Origin: Rhinopomastus cyanomelas
Taxonomy: Eukaryota; Chordata; Aves; Bucerotiformes; Rhinopomastidae
DNA: 64,000 nucleotides
NCBI GenBank assembly: GCA_013400115.1
Contig: VXBP01001901.1
Span: 1-64,000 of the forward strand
Direction: 5' to 3'
Positions 10,001 through 25,000 of this stretch are shown piece after piece. Each line of letters starts with the position of its first letter. Within the stretch, counting starts at the first letter, position 1. Below the pieces are notes generated by a model, which saw only the letters and a program-made list of their open reading frames with translations, was not told the DNA's origin and searched no databases. The translations under genes were made by a program, and so were the position numbers.

Positions 10001-13000
10001 CGGCTTCATGAAAAAGAGAAAGGATCAGATAGAAATTAAAACAATTTGATGTGGCCCAACATTCAGTAAGAGCTCTAACTCAGGTTTTAATGAGGATGAT
10101 GGTGACTGTAACAACATAAACCTGCTGGGTAGCAAGAGGTTGGTAAGTGTAAGAGAAGTGTAACTTGGCATTACCAGTGAAAAAACAATCACTACCTACT
10201 AGTTGGAATGCTGAATTTTGGACTGTGTTCAGTGGTGCAGTTTCAGTGAAGGATGTTATGAGAAGGTAATGCAGCAGAATTAACGCCTCAGACGTTCTTC
10301 AGAGGACGATGGAAAAAAACCCACCAACCTGTCATAACAGAAAAAGCTGACTTGCTGATCCTATGAAAGTGACAATTGAGGGAGCATATGGTTACTTGCT
10401 GTACATGTGTCAGTAGAGAGAACTTTAATGAGAGAGACAAGAACTGTTTATCTTTAAGGACATTCTCAGCATCTGAAGTGAGTAGAAGTGACATATGCTG
10501 GCATTCGGGGTAGGGTTTCCAACTGATCCAGCAGTCAGGACAGAAGCACAAAGTGTTGTTTCTTTTAAAATAGAACTTGTTTATAAAAGGAATTGCTCAC
10601 CTTCCTGTTTGCTCTAGCAGAGGAATGATTTAAGCACAGGAGTTCCTATAAGCATGGTCTAAGCAACTTTAATGAAGTATGTTCAGAGTTTTCCTTCTGA
10701 GAGAAGGTAGTTAGGCAAGTAACTTTTTTAGAAACTTCCTTAAGCCTTTTCCAGTTTTATTCTTCATTTGCTCTCTGGCTCATTAGGTAAACAGCTCACT
10801 TTTTAAAATCACAATTAACAATGACAGCGTGAGTTTAAGAGAACAGGTGCTGTAGTACCAAAATCTCAATTATACTCATTATTTCAGGAGCTGGAGGGAA
10901 TTGTAGAGGACCTGAGTTAAGATTCTATGCCTTCGTGTATTACATTGTGTAGGTTTCAGACTCCTCTTCTGTCTGGAGGGTGGGTATCATGTTTCCAATG
11001 TGATTTCGGTGGTAGCAGCTAGGGCAGCTGCACTGTGAACAGAACAACTGCACATACCTGCTCCATCTACCTACCCTGTTTATTACAATAGAGACTTGCT
11101 GGTCACTGGTTTTCACTCGAAGATGTTTCCTACACAGTTTCCTGCATGAGTAGCTCTAAACTACCCCTCAAATTAAGGGTCTTTGCTTTCCTTTGGATAA
11201 TTAGGGTCAATATTGTGTAGAACTGCCAAAGAATGTTTTCATTTTAACAGTAGCTATACTTGTAGAACAACTCTATCCTATGTTAGGAAATTACTTAACT
11301 CAAGCAAAATTGAGGTAAAAGCATGTCCTGCATGCTCTGAAAATTAGTAAAAAGCATTAGAAAGGTTTGTACAGAATGTACAGAAATGAGATTATGACCA
11401 CAGACATGATGAACATGTGAATGACAATAGATTCAGACAAACTCTGGTTTAAGGACATTTTGTCTTTATAATTAAAGGTTCATGCAAGGCTTTGCCAAGG
11501 AAATTTACCTGAGAACATTCCTTTTAGTATCTGATTTTTCAAAAATAAAGTCTTAAAATCCTTAATTCCTCTATAGGTTTACCTTTGTCTTGTGAACTTA
11601 AGAGGAAAATTCCTAAAATAAAAATGTGAGCTGAATGTTTTATTTTATTGATATATAGCTGCTTTACCTTACAATTAGTGGAAACGGAAGAGGTCAAACA
11701 TATGAAATATCTTGGGTAAAACATAAAAGGCTCATTATTTAGTATCTGAAAAACAATCACTTGAGATAAATTGTTTGACAGAATCAATAGTCCTTGTGCA
11801 AATAACACTTTGGAGCATTACCTTAATTTGTGCTTGGAAGCAACTGAGTATCTTTTCACTAAGAAAGACTTCAGTTTAGCTTATCCTGCTCTTATTTTCT
11901 GTCTCAGCAAGAGAGAAATGACTAATGCATGAGGTAGGAGTTTTTGGCCAGAGATGCTAGTGTTTGTGGACTACTAAGGGAACAGTAAAACAGGACAGAA
12001 GCACAAACCTGTTACACAGAGGTTTACATTAAATTGCTGAAACCCCTCTGGAAAAATTCTTACAATTGTAAGAGACTTACAAATGAAGAATTAAAAGCAG
12101 TATGAATGAGACATCATGTTTAACATGTTAACCTCTGAATGAGCATAAAATACTGACGTACTTCAAACTGAATGTACTGCTTTGTAGATTACGTTTTCAG
12201 AAACTGAGATTTTTCTTGTGATGTTAATTACAGTACAAGGACTGAATTTTCCTAACAGCTTTCATATTCTGAGTTTGTGATCTAGAAAAGCTGATCCCTT
12301 CCTCTCTGTTTTCAGCACAAATATTTGGTTTGGAGCTGCTAAAATTCAACTACAGTAATAAATAGAAATGCTTTCCCAGGTTACAGATTCCATTCATTAG
12401 TTCGTTGCTAGACATTGTTGTTCGAGATTCAGATAACTTGGGGTCCTTGCAGTCTTCAGTGTGAATCTTCCCTTTCCTTTGAATCCAGGTTTGTTGTTAC
12501 TGGGTTTCCCTATAACCAAGCCTACCCATATGTTTAACTTTTGTTTCTGTTCAGAAGATCATGCTTTCAGTGGATGACCCCTAATGTGCTTTTTGGAGTT
12601 ATGAGAACATACTTCAGATTCACTCTTATGACCAAATGCAAAATATTTAATTTTGCTCACTGACTTACCTAAAAGACTTTATAATCTTCCTAAAATTCAG
12701 TAAAGCTCTGTGTAGAATAAGTACCTTCCTGTCATATTTTTAAATGCTAGATTTCTTTTTTTTTCCTGTTCCTTAACAGATAACTGGAAATATTCTCTGT
12801 GTTCAGTGTTTTTACCATACTAGGTACCAGTAGTGATGGAGTGGTTCAGTGTGGTCTTTGTAATCTGAACAGCAGAGCTACAAGTATTCAGAAGTTCTAA
12901 GCAGCAGTTGTCTAACAGTCAGTCTGCTCATACTTTACCTTTTCATTAAAGTTTTTGTTCCTAGCTTAGGCAGTGAGTGAATATGGCTGTGAACTTCTCT

Positions 13001-16000
13001 GTTCAGCGGAAAAGCTGCCCCTGAATGACTGGGAACTATTATGTTTCAGGGATCTGTAGTCTTTCAAGAGTCTCTAAGATATCTCCATTAAACTAATGAA
13101 CTATATTGTACCTTCTACACCTTAAGTCTGTTTTATGAAGCATTTGTTGTTTCTTCATTTATGGTTCTAAGTGTGTTTGAGACTTGTGTGGTTCAGAATT
13201 GATTCTTTGTAAGCAAAACAAGTCTTCCTGGTATTAAAGCAGCTGTTTTGTCATCATACTTATATCCAGTTAGAAGAACTGAAGTTATAATTTGAGTTAA
13301 AAGGGTTGTTGTCCTTGAATTCTGTGTACACAGACACTAATTTCATGGGTGAAAAAGCTTCACTCCTCATTATCTCTTTTCAGGTTATAGTAGTATAAGA
13401 AGTGAAACACCATAATTGAAGCCAATGAAGGAGAAATCATCTTCACAGAACAGCAGTGGTGTAGGTGTCATCTTTAGCCCTTGATCAGTGTTGGGTGTTA
13501 GATTGACCAGTTCAGGTCTACTGATTACACTGTTCTTTTTACACATCAGCAAGTTTATTTTACTCGTTGAATATCGACAAAGCTCTCAAAAGCACAACAG
13601 ACTTAAGAACCTAAAACCCTGTGAAGCCTTTGTATATTTATTTAGATGCTGCAAAGAGAGCTGCCAGTTCAGTACTGTTGCACATGTTCTAACTCTTTAA
13701 GCACTATTGGGTTTGTGCTACAAAACTTTTCTTCTTTATAATAGGCCCTTAAGTAATATGTTACAAAAAAATTGTATTTAAAAAATGGAGACAGAGAAGT
13801 GGGGAAAAGCATTGATCTATACTTGGGTTCTTTCTAGAGCAAAACAGATTCAAATACAGTATCTTAGTTCTGTGTAAGCAGCACAGCTGGATAATTTTCT
13901 CTATCAAGTTGAACTAAAAGAATGCTTTGTGGTAATTGTCCTTCATCTCTGTGGCACGTGTCTATATTGAACATTAAATTCTCTGTTGTGATGTTGATGC
14001 AGGTGACTCTATTGTCAGTACAGTTTATTGCTATGATAAAAGAAGCAAATGAGGGATTAACCATTTACCGAAGGCTGCATTTGAAGGGAGTTGTAGAGAC
14101 ATTAAAAAATGGTTCTATTTTATCTTACATGATTTTAGCAGATATGCAACAGGAATTAGGGAGCTCCTGCAGTAGCTCGTTAAAAGGAAATGGCTTAACC
14201 AAGGCCATTAGTGGGTTTTCCAAATAATATTTTTTTCCAAATAACAATTATGCTGAAGCATATAATTTTATTGGGTTTACGCCAAAATACTTTCCTGTGA
14301 TCATTATAACTTGGCTTCATTTCAAGCCCTTACAAAACAGTAGTTTGTGGTAGATGGTTGCGTATCCAAAGGAAGCTTCAAAAACCTTTCTGGGTTTTGC
14401 CTGGGTGCTTTATGCATTTGGCCGATGAATAAAGTGTTTGCAAACAGGATGAAGGACTCATTCCAGAGGTCAGTGCATCTAACTGCTTCTTTGGTTTCAT
14501 GTGCAGGCTGCTGTCAGCCATGTAGAACTTCTCTTCCAGACATTAAATTACACTGAGGTTTTGCAGTTAGTGTTGAATGCAGATACTTTTACATGGATTA
14601 CAGCACCGTTCTGACTACTTGCTATGAGTGTTCTTTGGTTACAAAGGACCCAGTTCTGCCACATCTTCCATCACTAATGGGGGGGCTCACACCATTGTCA
14701 GTCTAAATCAAATGGTTTAGATTCCATCTCATTCTACAGATTTTCTTTGCTCCTGTCCGATAACTGCATGTGCTAACAGCAGTTCTCCATTGCTCTGTTA
14801 AATGGTTGTTTCTACAGGTGAGTTATTGGGAATTGATAAATCAATCACCAGCTTTTTTTCCCTTATTCCAGTTTAATACCATCTTTCTTATCACCCAGCA
14901 GTTTGGTGGGAAAAAAAGCCATTTCAGTACATTATGGTATGGGGTTTTTTCACATTATATTCTCAGTGAATTATATCCCAGAAATCTCTTTGTGGGATGC
15001 AGAATACATTTTTAAAAGTTAATTAAACATTCAGATTTATAAAAACTCTCAGGTTTGGTAATTCACTTTCCATTTGAATGTGTTCCATAGAGAGGAGGGA
15101 ATTGGTCTTTTCACCCAAGTCACTAGTGGTAGAACAAGAGGAAATGGCCTGAAATTGTTCCAAGGCAGGTTTAGGTTCCACATTAGGAAAAATTTTTTCT
15201 CTAACAGAGTGGGCAGGGGTTGGAACAGGCTGCCCATTGAGGTGGTAGAATGGCCATCCCTGGAGTGGCTGGCAAATGAGTAGATGTGGCCCTGGGTGAC
15301 ATGATTTAATGAGCAGGGTGGGGTCAGGTTGACAGTTGGATGGAATGGTCTCAGACCAGTCCTGTTCAATCTATTCATTGATAACTGGGATGTGGGATTG
15401 CATGCACTGTCAGCAAGTTTGCTGATGACACAAAGCTGGGTGGTGTCGCTGACAATCCTGCAGACTGTGCTGCCATTCAGTGAGACCTGGACAGGCTGGA
15501 GAGCTGGGCAGAGAGAAATGTACTGATGTATAACAAGGGTAAGTGTAGAGTCTTGCATCTGGGCAAGAAAANNNNNNNNNNNNNNNNNNNNNNNNNNNNN
15601 NNNNNNNNNNNNNNNNNNNNNNNNNNNNNNNNNNNNNNNNNNNNNNNNNNNNNNNNNNNNNNNNNNNNNNNNNNNNNNNNNNNNNNNNNNNNNNNNNNNN
15701 NNNNNNNNNNNNNNNNNNNNNNNNNNNNNNNNNNNNNNNNNNNNNNNNNNNNNNNNNNNNNNNNNNNNNNNNNNNNNNNNNNAGGTGATCCTCCTGTTGC
15801 AAGGGATTGGACTAGATGATCTTTCAAGGTCCCTTCCAATCCCTAATGTTCTATGATTTTGTGGTTCATATCAGTAAGAGCAGATTTGGCTCAGTGTAAA
15901 CTGTTAAGTGACTAGAACTTGTTGACCCCATGTCTGCATGGTTCACATGGCTGGCTTTTCCATCATCAAATGAAGTTCACTTAAAGAACATGCGGTTGCA

Positions 16001-19000
16001 ATGGCAGGAGTAAATCCACATCCTTCTATCATGGATTTAGCAATAGGCTTGACAGATTAACAGTTGGACTTGATGACCTTAAATGTCTTCTCCAACCTAA
16101 ATGCTTCTCTGATATTTTCAGTACTGTTGGCGAAAGTAAGCCAAGCAATGCATTGATTCTATAGCATGGGGCATTATTTTATGCACTGGCAATGTCTGAA
16201 ATACTCTTTAAACTTACTTTTTGCAGGATGCTCTTTACATGCTTTTAATTCAATTGCTTCTTTTGTTCTGCTTGGTAAACAGAAGTGGTGAAATGCCCAG
16301 ATGTAGTCACTGCTGTTCTCATACCTGCAAATGTTTCAGATGCTGGATGCAGGGTAAAATTACCTATGACATACTGGAGTTTCTGTTGGATTTTTTAACA
16401 GACAGCCCTAAGTTGTAGATTTCAACTACAGAAAGCAATGGTCTTTATGTATTTTTAAGCAGAAACCTGCTTCGTAGTATCTTACAGCTGTAGCTTGGAG
16501 TCTATGGTAAAAGCAGGTGTTTTTCCTTCACAGAACTGGAGGGTTTGAAGTATCAGTATTTGAGGAAATCTCTAATACCAAATGTGCCATGAGAAGTGGG
16601 GAAGATTTCTGTACCTGATCCTTTTGCAGACTTGTTTTAAAACAGTCATTACAAGTGGAATGAGTTCTACACAGTTAACTTCCAGCAGCTGACAACTTGT
16701 TATCAAACTGCTCAAAATATTTCCTGTCCTTTGTGTCCCTGAGCTAAGAGGTGACATTCTGACATGTCTTTTCACAGGACCTGTTGTTCAGTGTGTGCGC
16801 TCTCAATATCATCTCCACCATTGTCTGTGCTTTGGCAACAGCAATGTGTTGCATGCAGATGGTTTCTACTGATCTTCTGCAAATGGTGAGTATGTTTAGT
16901 GACAATACAGGATGTTACTCAGCATAACATCTTGTCCTTGGCTGTGTTGTACTCATTTGTATCTGCTTTGTTTTTATAAAATGGAGCCTGCTTGTGCGTC
17001 TGTGTGTAGCAACAGAAGGTGTGCATGTGCACATGGGTGTGTTTTTTTACCTACATGCACCTATATAAATAATTACAGCATATAGATGTATGAACAGCTG
17101 CTCTGTTTATGTATTACAGTTCCAGTCAGGATTTTGCAGTTGGGAGTGTTTTGTTAATGAGGTTGTTGTCCAGGTTCAGTTGTATATGGACATTACATTC
17201 TCCTTCATTACATGCTAATCTTTCCATCCTATCCAGAGCAATTAGCTTTGAGATATTTTTTCTATATTACTTAGGTTTGAGATATTTTTCAGTTCTTTTC
17301 TGCTATTAGTACTATTGAGTATATGGGAACCATAAGTGAGAACTGTAAGCCCTGTGCCAATACCAGTGTTATAATAAGGAAAACATGTTCAGCTTCAGAG
17401 TACAACTTGTGTTTAAAAGCCAGAATGTTGTTTGGTTTTCTTGCACAAAGGCACCTTTCCTATCCCTAAGGAGTGTTGTGAATTCCCAAGGTTTCAATGC
17501 AATGGTGAAACAAAATTAAAAATTGAAAATCCTTTGTTCTTTTCAGGCCCCTATGCTGTTTCTAACCCACCTCTGTCACTGGCTAACCAGTGTTTAATGA
17601 GAGAGGGCAAATGTAAATATCTTGTATTTTAAAGGTTGGCATAGATAGAAGTCGACACAAGCTATTTTAAACAGTAGAAGATTTATATCATATCGTGGGT
17701 CTACTTTCTTTTCAGACACTTCTTTTCCCCACCCTTCCCATCCCTGGGTATTTGCTGCAAGAATGCCCAATAACTAAAGATCTTTTTTGCTGTGCAGTGC
17801 TGTACAGGGTGGTGATCATCACAGCTTGGAAGATGTGTCGTCGGATGTGACAACTTCCATTGTAACCGTAGATACATCAGGAATCTTAACCCACACCTAA
17901 TTTTGTAAGATTGAGTGTGATGTAGGCAAAATAGAAATGTATAGATGACAAATTGGAGTGCTGCTCGTGGCTGTGTGCAATAAGCAGTAATCTCACTAGG
18001 AAGCCACATACCATAAAAGTACACCTTTTTTTTTCTCTGCTACTTCATTCTTCACTTCTTCCCTGGAATTCTTCCCCCATGGTGATGCTGGATTTTTGCC
18101 TCCTGTGCTTTGTGCTATGAGCTTTGTCTTCCTGCTTAGCTGTCTGTTCTCCCACCATTTGAACTCCATTGAAAATAACTTTGTTCACTCTCCACAGAAG
18201 GATATTCTGTCAGTGTTTCTGCTCAGTCCCAGACTTCTCTTGTTTATCCCTTCTTAATTAAGTTTGCTGAGCCAGATTCCTACCAGGCCTAAGTGAATGT
18301 AACTTCCTGGGGCTATACTGACTTAGACCAGCTCAACTCTGATCCAAAGATTTCTTTTTCTTTCACTATTTCGGTCCATTGTGTCGTGATCTGTAGGTCC
18401 CTTTTAGCTCCTAGAAGTCTGGTTTGCTTCCTTTTCTATTTCTTGTTTATGCTTGACTTGTGCTTTTTCCTTTTCTGTGAGGTATGCATCTTCTCTTAGT
18501 AGGCTTGTACCAGGCTGGAAGTGTAAGGTAGCAGCAGGAACACCACTCTTCTTAGATTAAAATACTTTAATTATTGTGCTGATGCATTTAATCCTACAGT
18601 ATTTGAGAGCTACTCTTGTAGGAAGAGGAGACCTCAAAATACAACTCCCTGCCAACAGAGGCATTCTGCAATTGGGAACATCCTCCTTGAACATCATTAG
18701 GTTATCGCTAGGTGATCAGCTTTGTGATTCATGTGCTGCGTTAGTGCTCTTGTCTCAGAATTTAATTATTTAGAATGATGTACAAATATAAAATAATTTC
18801 ACATTTTCTTCTGGCTTGGAGCTGTTCTGTTGCTCTGGGTTTTATTGCATTACAACACAGAGCTGGGATGTAATACTGCTGCAAGAAAATCCAAAACAGT
18901 GTTTTATGAGTATCTGCTTTGTTGCTAGCTTTTGCATGCAGTGAGTATCTTGATTCATACAAGCAAACTGATAGTATTTTATTGGAACCTGCTGCCTTCT

Positions 19001-22000
19001 GATGTACTGTAGAAATGTCCTAAAAAATACAAACACAAGCTGTTCCATAGTAAGCACAGATTAAATTTTCCAATTAATTTGAAGGGGGAGGGTGGGGAGG
19101 GTGTGTTAAAAATAATCCCACCAAACAAACATTGCTTTTACATATTCAGGAAAAAATACTGCAAAATATTGCAAACTGTTTTCTTAGCTTGTTCCTTTGA
19201 GTGGACTGTTTCTGAAAGTACCCCAGATAAATGTGAATCAAATCAAATTATATAAAGGTTCTGTAATGCGAAGAAACATCTCTTCATAATCACGCTGTTA
19301 CTGCCATGAGCCTTTCTTTGTTGCCTGAGACAGCTGAGGTTTCCATCTTGTCTGATGAGTGGCTGCGGCATAACTTCACCCTGTCTTCTTCAGAAGGGCT
19401 CTTTGCATTAAACACAAGACATTATGCCCACTGTGGCCAGACTAAAGCATGGAGTACCTATTCCAGTCCTCCTTCCAGTCCAAGTATTTTAATAGAGGAT
19501 TGTCCTAGAAAAATACTGGCATCATTCAGTGTGTTCTGGTTTTATCACCGTTGCTGTTAGTAACTGTTCTTCATGTTATGTGATAGCTACACCAATCTGT
19601 TACTGTGTAAAAGAAATGAGATACTGATCACACAGGCAAGTTGTAACATTTAATTACTGTTTTCATCAGCCATAATGACAATCCAGCATGTTGTTAACTT
19701 TATTGGCTATAGTTAAAATACTGTAAACTCAAACATAAAGTACTATACTACTCAAACAACTCTGCAAAGCACTGCTGTGTCAGGATAAGACTTTGCTGGC
19801 GTCATTCAACCTCTTAATCCGGTAATATAGTAGTAAGAAACACCCTTCAGTATGACACTTCATAGTAAGTTAATTTATTACATTCTTGTTATTATTTGAC
19901 CTGGTTAAAGCTTCCATAAAGTTACCATAAAGCCCAACTGACAGTCCTTTTAAAAAACACTCGTCGTGAATGACGTCTGTCTATGGACTTGCTAAATGGA
20001 AATGTGGTTGGATTAATATTCCATACTAGAAGGTGAAATGTTAAACTCTGGTGTAGGAAAGCCTTTTAGAAAATGTACAATTAACTAGTAGAATGAGAAT
20101 ATCTAAAACGATTTAATATAGGGTCGGTACTTACGAAAGGTGTAGTGTCACAGACCAGTCTCAAGACTGTAGAGCTAATGGCTGGTGATACAGGACAGCA
20201 ACTGGAAACAAAGGAGCAGAAAAGTTTGAGTCTGTGTTTGCCATATCAAAATATAATTGTGTTGCAGTTTTCCTTTAAGGTAAGGGTTGAATTAGAAGAG
20301 TCATCCATGATCCTTCTGTTCTCACAGACAATGAACACCTACGTTTCCCTCCAGGAGATTCAGATTCCAGTGTTTCAGAAAAGGGAAAAGTGCAACCTTT
20401 CAAAGAGGAAGACAGTTAATTGAAGACAGAATTATAGACTTAAGTATATTGCAAAGAGCTTTTACTGTAGATAACATGCCAATATTTAATTATATGCAAT
20501 TAGGAATATTTCTTTTCTCTTTCCCAAGAATCAGCAGATTTTTATTAATGACACATAGAGACTGAGATGAGGCTAATGAATCCTGGAGCCTCCAAAGGAC
20601 TCATTTCAGAGTTGCAGAGTACATTTATTAACTGTGATATGGAAGGCAGAGGTAATTACATGTGGCTAGAGAAATGCTTTACATAAGAAGTTGCTCTTGG
20701 AGCCCTAGTCACCTACTGATGTATGGCAATTACTGATCCAGTGTGTCATAGCTGATAAGCAGTGAATCCCATGTAATGGTGATTTCACTCTGAAGACCTG
20801 AGTGCTGAGGGTTCTGTTACTCTCCAAAATGCTGCTGCCTTCACTGGAGGTGACAGCGTATGTGTGTCTCACTGTGGGTTCTGAGCCTGCTGAGAGTATC
20901 CCTGGCACTCGCATCAGTGGCTGCGTGGACTTCTCATCACTGGGACACCCAGACTGTTAAGCGTAATGGCATTTACAGAAAACTTGTACTCTTCTGCTGC
21001 TGGAAGTGGTGTGCTTCTAACATTTGTGTTTAATTTAAAGCACATCAAATTCTGTGTGCAGCGTGTGGTTACACGTCTGTTTAGCTCGTGCACCAGTTTA
21101 TGTAGAATGTGTTTCACAGTCTAAAGTACGGCCACCTTTCATCCAAGAATTAGAGAAACCCTCCATGTCTACGATAGTTGGAATGCCAAGCGTCAAAAAG
21201 ATAAGGTTGACTGTTTCCTGAAGGAAGAGCGTGAATTCTAGATGTGCATTTAGTTGCCTATCAGATGCCACCCCGTGTTCACCTTGGCAGTTCTTGCCTG
21301 TCTTACCTACCATCAGTATTTTAAGAGCAATTATGTAGTAACAGCTGACTTCTAATATCAAAATGTTCATTTCCTACTCCCACTTTGTCAGCTGTTTGCA
21401 TTTTCTTAATGTGTCTTATTCTAACCTGTAGACTTTTGTATTAACTGTTTGCTGAGCCCCTGCCAGCCTTCTCTGTGTGAGAAGAACCCTTAAAGAGTTT
21501 TGAAATAAATACTGCAATAGGAAGATAAAATTATTCAGGCTAACAGAGACCAGTTCATAGGGTAGTATGGCATAAGGTATTATTTAATTCCCACTCAGGA
21601 GCTTTCCGATTGTTCTTTCGAGGGTGTCTGTTCTTTGTGATAACCCCTTATATTTGCTATTGTTTCCTTTCCTGCCAGTCTCCCTCTTACAGCCTTTTTC
21701 ACTTTAATTTCTGTGCCTTCCAGCAGGATGATATCACACAGGTAAACTTGTTTCTAAACCCATCCCCCATTGTTCATGTCTGTTTTACGGCTCATTTTCA
21801 GTGTTGGTCACACAGAGTTTGTTGCCATGAGTTGTATTCACAGTAAAGGTGGCAAATGATTCTGTTGTTAACTTGAACTGCATCTAAACATTAGGCTTTT
21901 CCCTTCTGGAACTACAGCCTCTTCTACCCTGTGTAAAACCCTTCCTTTCTGTCACATCCCACAACACATATGCTGATGGTTCACTGGCCGTGCAAGTGTT

Positions 22001-25000
22001 GTGTGTTCACTTGCCCTGTTCAAGAGGAGTGTTAAGATTCATTGCTGTCTACGTGTGGCTGAGTGAAATAAGCTCCAGGGAGCTCAAGAACAGAAGAGGT
22101 GGAGTGACACATTCTCTGTTGCAAACCAGAACTCAGGGTCCATGGTGGGAAGGAGTTGGGGAGAAGGTAAAGAAAGTTGTAAAAGAAAACTCGAGACTGT
22201 AAAAATAACTCATCCACTCTACTAGGACAGTAAGTGCAGTCCTGAGTTGGGTGGAATCCAAAAGTGAGCCAGACTCAAAACAAAAATATAAAGTATATTT
22301 CAATATGTAGGTATTTGTTAAGATACATTTTTAGATAGTTTTTAGGGCACTAAGTTGAAGTCTGTCTTTGCTTCTTTCTTTTTCTAAAAGATTGTTCAGC
22401 AGGTGTAGGATGGCAGCAGACTGATGATTAGGGCTTGTTTGGTGTTTAACAGTTAATGACTGGGAGATGGTAGCTGACAGGCAAATTTAGACCAAAAGAC
22501 TGCAAAAGACAAACCTGTGAAAATCTGTGATAGCACTCAGTAACAGTGTCACATCTCTCATGAAAAAGAGAGCCTAATAGTATCAGGTATTTTATGTAAT
22601 GAAGAATAAAACGGGTAGTGGTCATGTCTTACTCCAGTCCCATCAGTGGACTGCAATGGCTTAAAGTCATTGATTGGCTCTAAGATAGTGTTACCACATA
22701 TTTCTCCTGGAGACATCTTTATTTAATAGTTACTTGTGAAAATATCTCCAGAGAGCCCACTGATAAGCAAAGAATAGTGTGTTTAGTAAAAATAAGAAGC
22801 AATTCAACCTTTGAAATACCTAAGACCAATATAATTTCTATGGCAAGGTAAACTCAGCCTAACTCTACTGAGTTAAATATGAAAAAGCTTGAAATATAAA
22901 ATGGTGGCATTAAGGTAATTTACCTTTTGTTTGCTGCATCTCTGAGGTGTAAATATTTTCCCTTTTATTTCACTGCTTCTTAAGCCTGTGTCATGGCTTT
23001 AAACAAACAATAATGTAATGAGACAACAGGACAAAGACATGTATTCTCTGTTCCAGTACAAAAAGGAAATATCCCTTCAGTAGATTGTCTTTGCTCACTT
23101 GTTTTGAAAGGCAAGAGCTAAAGGGCAAGTCATCTAGTGATCCTAGGGAAGTGATGACAGCAAGAGCTTGTCTGGACAAGAAAGAATTTTTCTTTGGTTT
23201 TGGATTGTCTTTTGATCCCTTTTTGTCCATTGGGACCATCTGGAACCAGGTGAAGACAGCTGAGTTCTGTGTGGTCCAGATTTGATCTTGAAGTAGTTTA
23301 AGCCTTTGCTGAAAGATGTGAAGTTGCAGTATTTCTGTTATCACAGGTATCAGAATGGCTCCTTGAGTTGACTGCTAGAGGCTGAGGAGGCTCCCACTGA
23401 CAGTAGTTCTCAGCATCATTGCTTTTTATTAGTCAGTGTTGTTATCTTTTGTGTGCTTTTGAGGTGTTTCTATGGAATAAATGTTGTTCTTGCTTTCATT
23501 AAAAATATGTAAAACTTTTATACCACATTTGCTTGCAGTGTCTGTATCACCAAACCACAAATGGCTATTAAAAGTATTGTATTTTACAGGAATAATAAAA
23601 ACGAGTTGTAAATGGCCCCTATTTTGGAAGTGAAAATCGGGATTGGGATATCTGTTGTTGTCTTACTGAAAATTTAATATGTGATAGCTTAGTTGGTTTT
23701 CTTGGGGTGTTCTTTTTGTAGGGCTGGGGTGATTTATTTTCTATATAAGCACAAGGCATTTCGGATTGGAAACAACCAGGTGAATAGTTATTTTAGTAGC
23801 CATATCTGTTGTTAGTTACTAAAATACAACTTATGGTGTAGTGCTGTAATAAAAATGTATTACAAGGCAGAAGTATTGCTTGAAAAGGTATTTAGTTTGA
23901 AGTGTCTGTGTTCTGCATCCTAGGAGTGACTGACTTGGAGGCACAGGACTCCCCGTGTCTTTCCTAAACCTTGTGTTTTATTTTGGCAAATTGATTCATT
24001 GCTCTCAAGTTTTCTTACGTGTTTGGGAAGAGTTCTGTTTCATTTCAGTGTGGATAATAATGAAACTGAGTATTGGGCAGGGCTGCTGATACTGAACTTT
24101 TATACAAATTTTAATTATTGAAATTGTTGTCATGTATTACGTGGTGGTGGTTCAACCAGCTTAAGGAACCTGACCTGTTCTTTCAGTTTCTGCCACAGAG
24201 GCCGCATTCTACCCATCCTGACTGCATGACTCCACGTGGAACTGTCCTACATCAGACCTTGGGTTTCGATGAGTTCATACCTCCAATACCACCTCCACCC
24301 TACTACCCACCCGAATACACCTGCACACCAGTGGTAGAGGCACAGAGGTGATTCTTATTCCCTGTAGTTAGTCATCACGAGGTTCTGAGCTGCAAAGCTG
24401 TTCTGTTCCTTCAAAGAACGTGAAGCCAAGTAATGTCCTTCACTTACATTAGGTGCTTCTTTTCCAGAGAATTTACTTAGGTTTTCTGCAAGGATGTGTG
24501 TGGAGATACTTGTGTTAGAGCACTGCTGTAATGGAGAAGTGATTGAACGTAGCTAAGACAAGGGTAACAATATCTGAACTGAAAGCAGAGATCACTGTAT
24601 AGGTGATCCTGTCAGTTATTTATATGATACACTTGAAACTTGGATTTAATTTTCTAAGGAAATTATTGCAGTGCATATGTGTTAATGTGGACTAGTGAAG
24701 CACATTGAGTGCAAAACAGGCTGGGACAGATGGCTGGCATCCAGCATGAGAGCCAGCTTTCAAAGCTACCCTGTGAATGAGGGCTTCCTCTTGGTTGGCG
24801 AGTAGATTTCTTCAGTACAATGACTCGTAGTTTATTGGCTTTCAATTCAGACAATTCTTCATATCACTCTGCTGTTCCCCAAATAAATCCCATGCCATTT
24901 CCTAATAGTTAAAGTTGCTGTTTGTGTTTTTGAGCAGAACTCTCCATTTGGAATTTCCTCATTCTCCATTCAGCGCTTTATATGAAGTAACCATTAACAG

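Noticed and set aside
22991..23344. Minus-strand 117-codon open frame in an ENTREP2 intron
   Set aside because: No domain pattern, no splice sites fitting a known gene and no repeat match; likely chance in AT-rich sequence.
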